DNA of 6,945 bases from DASSUW01 sp035706585 (GTDB lineage: Bacteria; Actinomycetota; Thermoleophilia; Solirubrobacterales; Solirubrobacteraceae), in assembly GCA_035706585.1 (NCBI GenBank), contig DASSUW010000433.1, forward strand, positions 1 to 6,945, in the 5' to 3' direction. The position numbers and the translations under genes were made by a program. Every line of letters begins with the position of its first letter. Position 1 is the stretch's first letter. Shown one piece after another: positions 1 through 5,134 of the stretch. Below the pieces are notes generated by a model. That model made no database searches. It saw nothing but the letters and a program-made list of their open reading frames with translations, and had not been told where the DNA came from.

Positions 1-255
1 AACTACATCGTCCTCACCGAGCGGCACACCGGGCTCGACGCGGTCTACATGCACCTGGCGCACCGGCCGCGCCTGCGCGCGCACGAGACGGTCGAGACCG
101 ACCAGCGGATCGGGTCCGTCGGCGACACCGGGAACGCCGACGGCTGCCACCTGCACTTCGAGCTGTGGACCGCGCCTGGCTGGTACGCGGGAGGCGAGGC
201 GTTCGACCCGCTGCCGCGACTGAAGAACTGGGACGCGCTGCCCGTCGGCCGCTGA
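1..255 (+). CDS. M23-family (LytM-type) metallopeptidase, C-terminal part
   Basis: This is the 3' end of a gene that enters from the left edge; 84 residues are visible before the TGA at 253-255. The fold end is clear: a strand with YMHL (residues 16-19), a G-S-V-G-D-T-G-N stretch (38-45) and then HLHFE (50-54), the signature that closes the M23 active site. By family analogy H50 is the catalytic histidine and H52 a zinc ligand; the other zinc ligands (H-x3-D) lie upstream of the window. M23 enzymes are secreted or envelope-anchored endopeptidases that cut peptide cross-bridges in peptidoglycan, though some members are inactive regulators of amidases. Whether this one has a signal peptide, LysM or coiled-coil region cannot be seen. 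The tail after the motif (GWYAGGEAFDP, then LPRLKNWD) is the usual short end of the domain. Family assignment is firm; exact substrate is unknown. Confidence 0.93.
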   Translation, partial: NYIVLTERHTGLDAVYMHLAHRPRLRAHETVETDQRIGSVGDTGNADGCHLHFELWTAPGWYAGGEAFDPLPRLKNWDALPVGR

Positions 256-344
256 GGTCTGGCCACGCCGGCCGGAGCGCGGGTCGGGCAGCTGGCAGTT
301 CTCGCGAGCTCGTTGGGAGCCGCGGTTGATGCCAGGATGCGCGC

Positions 345-818
345 GTGCTTGCCTGGCCCGACAGGGCGATTCGCGACGACGCGATCGTCGCCGGCTTGGC
401 GGGCGCCACCCTGGCGGGCATCCCGTCCACGGCGTGGTCGCTCGCGCGCGGTGACGACGTGCTCGACGGAGCCCGCGCCGCCGGCACCATCCTGCTACCG
501 CACGAACGCCGCACGCCCGTGCTCCTGGCGGCGGGCGTGCCGGTTCACCTGGCGCTCTCGGTCGGATGGGCAGGCGCGATGGCTGCGGCGCTGCCGCGCC
601 GCGCCGAGCCGGCCTGGGGCGTCCTCGCCGGGTTGGGTATCGCCACGCTCGATCTGGTGGTCATCGGACGACACATCGCCGCCATACGCGCGCTGCCGCA
701 GGGCCGCCAATGGGCCGACCACGTCGCCTACGGCTTGACGGTGGCGCTCGTGCTGCGAGCCCGCCGGCGCCGCCGCCGTTCGGCGGCGAGTGCGCGGACC
801 GGTACCGTCCGCGCGTGA
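345..818 (+). CDS. Small conserved membrane protein of unknown function, four predicted helices
   Basis: The 157-residue product is mostly hydrophobic, with four likely membrane segments at about residues 11-33, 57-84, 88-116 and 122-136. It ends in a strongly basic tail with a run of six arginines around 138-143, which would favour a cytoplasmic C-terminus. The GTG start at 345 is chosen because an AGGA Shine-Dalgarno-like sequence lies at 334-337, 7 bases upstream; the ATG at 337 is in another frame. Conserved-looking blocks are VIGRHIAAIRALPQ and ADHVAYG near the last two helices. I recall uncharacterised actinobacterial proteins of this length with the same block order, but no function is known to me. 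The gene lies 89 bp after the peptidase on the same strand, so co-transcription is possible. Codon use is typical of the window, which supports a real gene. Confidence 0.75.
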   Translation: MLAWPDRAIRDDAIVAGLAGATLAGIPSTAWSLARGDDVLDGARAAGTILLPHERRTPVLLAAGVPVHLALSVGWAGAMAAALPRRAEPAWGVLAGLGIATLDLVVIGRHIAAIRALPQGRQWADHVAYGLTVALVLRARRRRRRSAASARTGTVRA

Positions 819-826
819 CCTCACAA

Positions 827-854
827 GCCGCTCTGGCACACGTGTGCGAGCGGC
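827..854. terminator. Inverted repeat between convergent genes, probable bidirectional terminator
   Basis: Perfect 7-bp arms GCCGCTC (827-833) and GAGCGGC (848-854) enclose a two-base bulge (TG, 834-835) and the 12-base perfect palindrome GCACACGTGTGC (836-847). As RNA this folds into a long GC-rich hairpin. It sits 8 bp after the stop of the membrane-protein gene and about 80 bp beyond the stop of the convergent zinc-finger gene, the expected place for a terminator. There is no real U-tract: the plus strand continues AAGCGAG and the minus strand TTGTGAGG. It would be a hairpin-only type if functional. A protein-binding palindrome is the alternative reading. Confidence 0.5.
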
Positions 855-936
855 AAGCGAGAGACCAGGGGGCGACCCGTGATCGAGGAACGCGACGGTG
901 CCATGCGGGCGGGAGGCCGCGTGCACGACCCGGGGC

Positions 937-1482
937 TCAAGTGGCGTGGTAGTGGCGGCGCCGGGCGCGGTACGCCGCCACGGCGTTCCGGTTCGCGCAG
1001 GTCCTGCTGCAGAAGCGTCGCGACCGGTTGCGCGAGAGGTCGAGCACGAGACCGCCGCAGCGGTCGTCGGCGCACAGCGACAGGCGCGAGAGCTCGTCGG
1101 CGCGGATGACGTCGACCATCGCCATCGCGGTCTCGACGGCGACGCGGCGATCGAGCGGCGCGTCGCCGGGCACGGCGTGGATGTGCCAGTCGAGCGCGTC
1201 GTGGCGCACGAGCTGCGGGAGCGCGGCGGCGTCCGCGAGCATCGCGTTGACGAGTTCGGCCGCGCGGTCCCGGTCCGCCGTGAGCAGCTCGCGCAGGACG
1301 GGACGCAGCGCGCGAAGCGCGGCGAGCTCCGCCTCGTCGCCGTCTCGCCGGCCCGTGTAGCCGTGGTCGGCGTACCAGGCGTCGAGCTCCGCGACGGTCG
1401 AGAGCGTCTCGGGCTCCTCTGCCGTGTTGACCAGGTCGACCGCCGCCGCCAGCGAGGCGACGGTGTCATGGGCAAACAACAC
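937..1482 (-). CDS. CGNR zinc-finger / ABATE-domain protein, putative transcription regulator
   Basis: The 181-residue protein has the two parts of the ABATE/CGNR family. An all-helical N-terminal domain (about residues 1-130) begins with the typical FAHDT opening followed by a DLVNT segment. A C-terminal zinc ribbon has four cysteines at 137, 142, 158 and 162 (C-x4-C, then C-x3-C). Between them lies the family hallmark LDLSRNRSRRFC, and the finger ends in CANR, a variant of the CGNR that names the domain. The family is annotated as putative stress-induced regulators, possibly nucleic-acid binding, with little experimental proof. The GTG at 1482 is favoured as start because the product then begins like its relatives and a TAAGAT -10-like box lies just upstream; the following TTG (1479) is the alternative. 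The gene is divergent from the EamA exporter with 37 bp between starts, which suggests it controls that exporter and itself. Family call strong; regulatory role inferred. Confidence 0.92.
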   Translation of the reverse strand: MLFAHDTVASLAAAVDLVNTAEEPETLSTVAELDAWYADHGYTGRRDGDEAELAALRALRPVLRELLTADRDRAAELVNAMLADAAALPQLVRHDALDWHIHAVPGDAPLDRRVAVETAMAMVDVIRADELSRLSLCADDRCGGLVLDLSRNRSRRFCSRTCANRNAVAAYRARRRHYHAT

Positions 1483-1494
1483 ATTGACATCTTA
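1482..1494 (-). promoter_or_regulatory. Candidate -10 box of the CGNR zinc-finger gene
   Basis: On the minus strand TAAGAT (1494 to 1489) matches the -10 consensus at four positions, including T1, A2 and T6. It places the transcription start close to the GTG at 1482, again a leaderless arrangement. No convincing -35 is present at the normal distance: ATGACA (1514 to 1509) is close to consensus but only 14 bp away, so activation by a protein may be needed. This box touches the -35 of the opposite promoter at 1489, so polymerase could not occupy both at once. Confidence 0.35.
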
Positions 1495-1511
1495 CAGGAG
1501 TTGGGTACTGT
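1484..1511 (+). promoter_or_regulatory. Candidate promoter of the EamA exporter gene
   Basis: A perfect -35 consensus TTGACA (1484-1489) is followed after 16 bp by TACTGT (1506-1511), which keeps the T1, A2 and T6 of a -10 box. A transcript would start at about 1517-1520, at or within three bases of the ATG at 1520, so the mRNA would be leaderless or nearly so, as is common in actinobacteria. The nearby AGGAG (1496-1500) is 19 bases from that ATG, too far to serve it, which fits a leaderless start. The surrounding 49 bp (1473-1521) are only about 41 percent GC, well below the flanking DNA. Confidence 0.45.
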
Positions 1512-1519
1512 CATTGGTC

Positions 1520-2524
1520 ATGACGGCGATGGCTGATGACAGGAAGGCGGCGCTTGCCGTGCGAGCCGGGCTGGTGCTTGCGGTTGTCTCGGCCACGTCG
1601 TTCGCGCTCTCGGGCGCGCTGGCCCGCGGGCTGACCGACGTCGGCTGGAACCCCGGCGCCGTCGTGCTGGCACGGATCGCAATCGCCGCGCTCGTCGTCG
1701 CCCCGCTCGCAGCGCGGGCGCTGAGCGGACGCTGGGGACTGCTTCGGCGCAACTGGCGGATCGTGCTGCTCTACGGAGCGGTGCCGGTGGCCGGAACGCA
1801 GTTCGCCTACTTCTCAGCCGTCGCCACGATGGACGTCGGCCCCGCGCTGCTGATCGAGTACACCGCGCCCGCCGCCATCGTTGTGTGGCTGTGGCTGCGT
1901 CACGGGGACCGTCCGCGCGCGCTGACGGTCGCCGGTGCGGGCGTCGCCGCGGTCGGGCTCGTGCTGGTGCTGGACCTCCTGTCGGGCGCGGATCTGGCGC
2001 TGGACGGAGTCCTGTGGGCGCTCGCTGCGATGCTCGGCGCCGCGACGTACTTCGTCTTGTCCGCCGACACGCGCACCGGCGTGCCGCCGCTCGCCCTGGC
2101 GGGCAGCGGCTTGCTCGTGGGGTCAGTCGGCCTCGCACTGCTCGGACTCGCCGGCGTCCTCCCCATGCACGCAACGACCGCTTCGCCGACGTATGCCGGC
2201 GAAGCCGTCCCCTGGTGGCTGCCGTTCATCGGCCTTGGCGTCGTCACCGCGGCGATCGCCTACACGACCGGTATCGCCGCCAGCAGGCGGCTCGGTTCGC
2301 GGCTGGCCTCGTTCGTCGCGTTGCTCGAGGTCGTCGCGGCGGTCATCTTCGCCTGGCTGCTCCTCGACCAGCTCCCGGGCATGCTGCAGCTCGTCGGCGG
2401 CGCCCTCATCGTGACCGGCGTGGTCGTCGTCAAGCTCGGCGAGCGCCCACCGTCCGCGGACGCCGGCGACCGGCGCCGCGTGCGCTCACCAGGGCCGCCG
2501 GTCGCGGTCGCTCAGGCGGACTAG
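1520..2524 (+). CDS. EamA-family (drug/metabolite transporter superfamily) exporter
   Basis: The 334-residue protein has about ten hydrophobic helices arranged as two EamA repeats, roughly residues 13-142 and 165-305, and a hydrophilic tail rich in Arg, Pro and Ala. Family landmarks include SFALSGALARGL in the first helix, ALLIEYTAPA near helix 4 and the second-repeat signature RLGSRLASFVALLEV followed by FAWLLLDQ. EamA proteins are inner-membrane secondary transporters, mostly proton-coupled exporters of amino acids, metabolites or drugs; the substrate cannot be read from sequence. An in-frame extension upstream to 1424 exists but would overlap the divergent gene and adds residues not expected in the family. 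ATG 1520 is preferred, with ATG 1529 as the alternative. It is divergent from the CGNR protein, probably its regulator. Assignment to EamA is secure. Confidence 0.93.
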   Translation: MTAMADDRKAALAVRAGLVLAVVSATSFALSGALARGLTDVGWNPGAVVLARIAIAALVVAPLAARALSGRWGLLRRNWRIVLLYGAVPVAGTQFAYFSAVATMDVGPALLIEYTAPAAIVVWLWLRHGDRPRALTVAGAGVAAVGLVLVLDLLSGADLALDGVLWALAAMLGAATYFVLSADTRTGVPPLALAGSGLLVGSVGLALLGLAGVLPMHATTASPTYAGEAVPWWLPFIGLGVVTAAIAYTTGIAASRRLGSRLASFVALLEVVAAVIFAWLLLDQLPGMLQLVGGALIVTGVVVVKLGERPPSADAGDRRRVRSPGPPVAVAQAD

Positions 2525-2626
2525 AGCGCGTCACGTCGAGGAGATCGCCGCCGCCGAGCGCCTGATCGCCCCACCGGCGCTCATCCGGCCGGGAATGTTC
2601 ACCGGCTGACCGCGTGATGAGTGCGC
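2525..2626. other. Gap between the exporter and the acetyltransferase promoter region
   Basis: No complete gene is visible. In frame 3 there is a short coding-like stretch, open from inside the exporter's 3' end to a TGA at 2607-2609, whose codons from 2532 onward nearly all end in G or C and would read HVEEIAAAERLI and onward to PGMFTG. It has no start of its own and may be a relic or chance. A GGGAAT (2591-2596) lies 36 bp before the one that begins the shared 5' cassette. Confidence 0.3.
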
Positions 2627-2655
2627 GGGAATAGGGCGTGGCGCCGTCGCGTCGG
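2627..2655 (+). promoter_or_regulatory. ECF-sigma-like promoter motif before the acetyltransferase
   Basis: GGGAAT (2627-2632) and CGTCGG (2650-2655) are separated by 17 bp. GGAA-type -35 boxes with CGTC or GTT-type -10 boxes at 16-18 bp are characteristic of several extracytoplasmic-function sigma factors, for example the SigR/SigH-like group. The same pair at the same spacing and the same distance from the ATG occurs before the acyl-CoA synthetase. The sigma factor is not in this window, and the assignment is by motif only. Confidence 0.45.
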
Positions 2656-2680
2656 GGTGGTCATTGCACCGATCACGCCC
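2654..2680 (+). promoter_or_regulatory. Inverted repeat just before the Shine-Dalgarno of the acetyltransferase
   Basis: GGGGTGGTC (2654-2662) can pair with GATCAC and CCC (2671-2676, 2678-2680), leaving a single bulged G at 2677, one G-U pair and an eight-base loop. The repeat ends directly before TGAGGT (2681-2686), the likely ribosome-binding site of the ATG at 2693. The synthetase copy has a hairpin of different sequence at the equivalent place. If transcription starts just after the CGTCGG box, part of the left arm would not be in the RNA, so a DNA operator is as likely as an RNA structure. Confidence 0.4.
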
Positions 2681-2692
2681 TGAGGTACGAAC

Positions 2693-3232
2693 ATGACCGC
2701 TCCGAACTTTCCGAGGACGTCCACGCTGTGTGGACTCCGCCTTACGCTCTCCGACGGCGCGCCGGTCGTGATCCGGCCGATCGCGCCCGAGGACAAGCCG
2801 CAGCTCGTCGACGGGCTGCGCCGCGCGAGCCCTGAGACGGTCTACAGGCGCTTCCTCGTCCCCAAGCGCTCCTTCAGCGCGGCCGAGCTGCGGTACCTGA
2901 CCGAGGTCGACGGCCACGACCACATCGCACTCGTCGCGATCGACGCCCGCGACGGCGGCATGATCGCCATCGGCCGCTGCGTGCGGACCGCTCCCGACAC
3001 GGCCGAGATGGCGATCGTCGTCGACGACCCATGGCAGGGGCGCGGGCTCGGCCGGCGGCTCGCGACGCTGCTCGCCGAGGCCGCGGCCGGCGAGGGCATC
3101 GAGCGCATCTCGGGCACGATGCTGGCCGGCAATCGCCGCGCAATGCGGCTGATGCGGGGGCTCGGGACCCGCATCGAGCTCGATGAGATCTCGCACGGGG
3201 TGCGCGAGGCCGTCGCGCGGCTGGCCGCCTGA
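2693..3232 (+). CDS. GNAT-family N-acetyltransferase, resembling the Pat catalytic domain
   Basis: The 179-residue protein is a single GNAT domain. After the N-terminal leader come the strand and helix VVIRPIAPEDKPQLVDGL (25-42) and SPETVYRRF (46-54), the opening typical of GNAT domains related to protein lysine acetyltransferases of the Pat type. The acetyl-CoA-binding motif A is AEMAIVVDD followed by QGRGLGRRL (about 104-123), with the Q-x-x-G-x-G pyrophosphate loop at 115-120. Motif B follows around 140-160 (TMLAGNRRAMRLMRGLG). It transfers an acyl group from acetyl-CoA to an amine; the acceptor is unknown and there is no cyclic-nucleotide or ligase domain as in mycobacterial or enterobacterial Pat. 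ATG 2693 has TGAGGT 6-8 bases upstream. The first 12 codons and the promoter region are shared with the convergent acyl-CoA synthetase gene, suggesting co-regulation and possibly an enzyme-modifier relationship. Confidence 0.9.
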   Translation: MTAPNFPRTSTLCGLRLTLSDGAPVVIRPIAPEDKPQLVDGLRRASPETVYRRFLVPKRSFSAAELRYLTEVDGHDHIALVAIDARDGGMIAIGRCVRTAPDTAEMAIVVDDPWQGRGLGRRLATLLAEAAAGEGIERISGTMLAGNRRAMRLMRGLGTRIELDEISHGVREAVARLAA

Positions 3233-3269
3233 CCTTCGCACGCAAATGGCCGGGCGCACGCCGACTTGA

Positions 3270-3519
3270 TGGCTGTCAGTCGTCAACACGGCGTCGCGCT
3301 CGATGGGTCGGCGGCCGGCACCGAAGTCGACCGCGATCCCTGGCTCGCTGCTCGACGAGCGATCGGCGGTCACCGCGTTCATCTGCACGGGACCGCCGCC
3401 GCTCGTCGTGCCCGACGTCGCCGGCCTGAGTCCGGCCGCGGTCGCCCGAGCGGCTAGAGGCCCTCCGGCTCGCTCCGCGACCCGCGACGTCAGCCGCGGC
3501 GCCCGGTTCTGCGCGCGCT
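3270..3519 (+). pseudogene. Frameshifted relic of a PASTA-repeat protein
   Basis: Between the two convergent genes, frame 3 reads the end of one PASTA-like repeat (PGSLLDERSAVTAFICTG) and then the start of another (PPPLVVPDVAGLSPAAVAR, 3393-3449). At 3450 the frame breaks: dropping one base continues the repeat in frame 1 as RLEALRLAPRPATSAAAPGS. The joined product follows the PASTA pattern of VPDVVGLS, an alternating-alanine helix, a Leu-rich turn and a Pro-Gly. PASTA repeats bind muropeptides or beta-lactams at the extracellular end of Ser/Thr kinases and penicillin-binding proteins, but also occur as stand-alone repeats. There is no start codon with a ribosome site, a stop lies in frame at 3267-3269, and the far end runs into the synthetase stop. 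It is best read as a decayed gene fragment; a sequencing error at 3450 would not rescue a full gene. Confidence 0.5.
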
Positions 3520-5128
3520 AGTACATCGCGTCGATCTCGGCCGCGTAGATGGCCGCGATCGACTTGCGCTTGAGCTTCGACGTGGGTGTTAGCTCCTCGC
3601 CGCCCGGGACCCAGTCGTTGCCGAGCACCGTGAAGCGCTTGATCTGCTCCACGCGGCCGAGGCGCAGGTTCGCGCGCTCGACGGCCAGGGCGACCGCCTG
3701 CTCCGCGCGGGAATCGCCGGCCGACAGCCCATGCGCGGCGGCGGCGTCGGCGTCGAGCGTGATCAGCGCGGTGTTGTAGGCCCGGGCGTCGCCGATGCAG
3801 CAGACGTTGCCGATCAGCCCGCCGCCGGCGGCCTTGATGGTCGTCTCGATGTTGGCGGGTGACATGTTCTTGCCGGCTGCGTTGATGATCAGTTCCTTGA
3901 TGCGATCGACGATCCGCAGGTAGCCGCCGGCTTCGAGGACGCCGATGTCGCCGGTGTGCAGCCAGCCGTCGGCGTCGATCGCGGCAGCCGTCGCGTCGGG
4001 CTGGTTGCGATAGCCGCGCATCACGATCGGCCCACGGATCAGGACCTCGCCCTGCTCGGAGAGCTCGACCTCGACGCCGGCTGTCGGCCGGCCGACGGTC
4101 CCGACCCGGTTCGCGCCCGGCCGGTTGCCGGTCGCCACGCCGGTCGTCTCGGAAAGGCCGTAGAGCTCGAACAGGGGCAGGCCGAGCCGGTGCCAGTACT
4201 CGATCACCTCGGGCGCGCACGGCGCCGCCGCGACGACAGCGACCTCGACGGCGTCCAGCCCGAGCGCCTCGAGGCCGCCGGCGGGCGGCTCGCCGAGCGT
4301 CGCGCGCAGCTTCTCCCAGATCCGCGGGGGCGAGAAGAAGAACTCAGGGCGCACGTGCGGAAGCGCCGCGGCGATCGCGCGCGGATCGGCCAGGGAGGTC
4401 ACGGACCAGCCCAGCGCCATCGGCATGTAGTGCGTGCACAGCCGCTCGGCGATGTGCGCCATCGGCAGCCACGAGATCGCGCGCAGTCCGTCCGGAAGCT
4501 GCAGCACTTCGCGCAACACTTCGATCTGCGCCAGCAGATTGGCGTGCGTGAGCTCGACGCCCTTGGGCGGACCCGTCGTGCCCGAGGTGTAGATCAGCGT
4601 GGCGAGATCGTCGGGGCGCACCGAGGCGGCCGCCGCCTCGGCATCGAAGTCCGCCGGCGCGGCCGCCAACAGCTGCTCCCAGCCGAGCGCCTGGTGGTGC
4701 GCTCCCTCGACCAGCACGATCTGCTCGAGCGCCGTGCGACCGCGCGCGCGCACCGCGAGCGCCCGCTCCAGGAACGCCGGCTCGGTCACGAGCACGCGGC
4801 AGCCTGCATCGCCGATGACATGCTCGGCCTGCTCCAAGGTGAAGGTCGCGTAGATCGAGAAGGGCGCGGCGCCGAGCTGCACGGCGGCCACGTCGGCGAC
4901 GTGGAACTGCGGCCGGTTGGTCAGCCACAGCGCCACCGTGTCGCCCCGGCCGACTCCGAGCCCGGCATAGCCGCCGGCCGCAGCGCGAACGCGCCGGGCG
5001 TACTCGCCCCAGGTCCATACGGTCGCGCCGTCGGAGCTGCGCAGCGCCGGCTCGCCGGCGCGCGCGGCCACCGACGCCGCGAACAACGCAGGCAGCGTGG
5101 ACGTCTTCAAGGAACTCGGTGCGGTCAT
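3518..5128 (-). CDS. Long-chain acyl-CoA synthetase (AMP-forming, FadD15-like)
   Basis: The 536-residue enzyme activates a carboxylic acid, probably a medium or long-chain fatty acid, with ATP to an acyl-adenylate and then to acyl-CoA. Adenylate-forming motifs appear in order: P-loop LIYTSGTTGPPKG (178-190), the long-chain-type SWLPMAHIAERL (219-230), ELYGLSETTG (321-330), GWLHTGDIG (388-396), the hinge RIVDRIKELIINAAGKN (405-421) and the C-terminal TPTSKLKRK (514-522), where the catalytic lysine is expected. It is shorter than the usual roughly 600 residues of FadD15 proteins but complete in motifs. ATG 5128 is chosen because GGAGG lies 7 bases upstream. ATG 5134 is too close to that site, and the open frame upstream to 5368 is non-coding in character. 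A likely role is beta-oxidation or lipid synthesis; substrate is inferred from the family only. It shares its 5' cassette with the convergent acetyltransferase. Confidence 0.93.
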   Translation of the reverse strand: MTAPSSLKTSTLPALFAASVAARAGEPALRSSDGATVWTWGEYARRVRAAAGGYAGLGVGRGDTVALWLTNRPQFHVADVAAVQLGAAPFSIYATFTLEQAEHVIGDAGCRVLVTEPAFLERALAVRARGRTALEQIVLVEGAHHQALGWEQLLAAAPADFDAEAAAASVRPDDLATLIYTSGTTGPPKGVELTHANLLAQIEVLREVLQLPDGLRAISWLPMAHIAERLCTHYMPMALGWSVTSLADPRAIAAALPHVRPEFFFSPPRIWEKLRATLGEPPAGGLEALGLDAVEVAVVAAAPCAPEVIEYWHRLGLPLFELYGLSETTGVATGNRPGANRVGTVGRPTAGVEVELSEQGEVLIRGPIVMRGYRNQPDATAAAIDADGWLHTGDIGVLEAGGYLRIVDRIKELIINAAGKNMSPANIETTIKAAGGGLIGNVCCIGDARAYNTALITLDADAAAAHGLSAGDSRAEQAVALAVERANLRLGRVEQIKRFTVLGNDWVPGGEELTPTSKLKRKSIAAIYAAEIDAMY

Positions 5129-5134
5129 GGTCAT

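Larger units (their letters stand above)
1464..1541. promoter_or_regulatory. Cluster of TGTCA/TGACA half-sites around the divergent starts, candidate operator
   Basis: Four copies of the pentamer TGTCA or its complement occur in 78 bp: TGTCA 1464-1468, TGACA 1485-1489, TGTCA 1509-1513 and TGACA 1537-1541. The inner two form an inverted repeat of 8-base arms, CATTGACA (1482-1489) and TGTCATTG (1509-1516), matching at 7 of 8 positions. The outer two are nested around almost the same centre. The 8-base palindrome GTCATGAC (1517-1524) overlaps the exporter ATG. The arrangement spans both predicted promoters and both start codons, so a protein bound there could control both genes. The local zinc-finger protein is the obvious candidate, but this is inference. 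Confidence 0.35.
2627..2728 (+). repeat. Shared 5' cassette, copy 1 (acetyltransferase gene)
   Basis: From GGGAAT at 2627 to codon 12 of the acetyltransferase, this block aligns without gaps to the 5' end of the acyl-CoA synthetase gene (5194 down to 5093, minus strand). By hand count 47 of 66 upstream positions and 28 of 36 coding positions are identical. About 29 percent identity is expected by chance at 70 percent GC. The best-kept parts are GGGAAT, GCGCCGNCGCGTCGG, ATGACCGC and GACGTCCACGCTG. Similarity fades on both sides: the sequence before GGGAAT and after codon 12 does not align clearly. It therefore behaves as a discrete promoter, leader and start-codon module joined to two unrelated genes. 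Confidence 0.8.

Noticed and set aside
495..1514. Minus-strand open frame of 339 codons across the membrane protein and zinc-finger gene
   Set aside because: It overlaps the CGNR gene on the same strand in a different frame; the Ser/Arg/Thr-rich product is typical of a frame-shifted shadow.
1424..1519. N-terminal extension of the exporter to 1424
   Set aside because: It would overlap the divergent regulator by about 60 bp and adds a polar segment before the first helix that is not expected in EamA proteins; the promoter-like boxes lie inside it.
898..1536. Plus-strand open frame of 212 codons opposite the CGNR gene
   Set aside because: Antisense shadow of a well-supported zinc-finger protein, with no domain of its own.
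3350..3360. Palindrome GCTCGACGAGC as a terminator between the convergent genes
   Set aside because: It lies within the PASTA-like coding relic, too far from either stop and with no flanking T-run.
2531..3388. Minus-strand open frame of 285 codons over the acetyltransferase
   Set aside because: It is antisense to a clear GNAT domain, shows no motif and spans the 5' cassette and intergenic DNA without a ribosome site.
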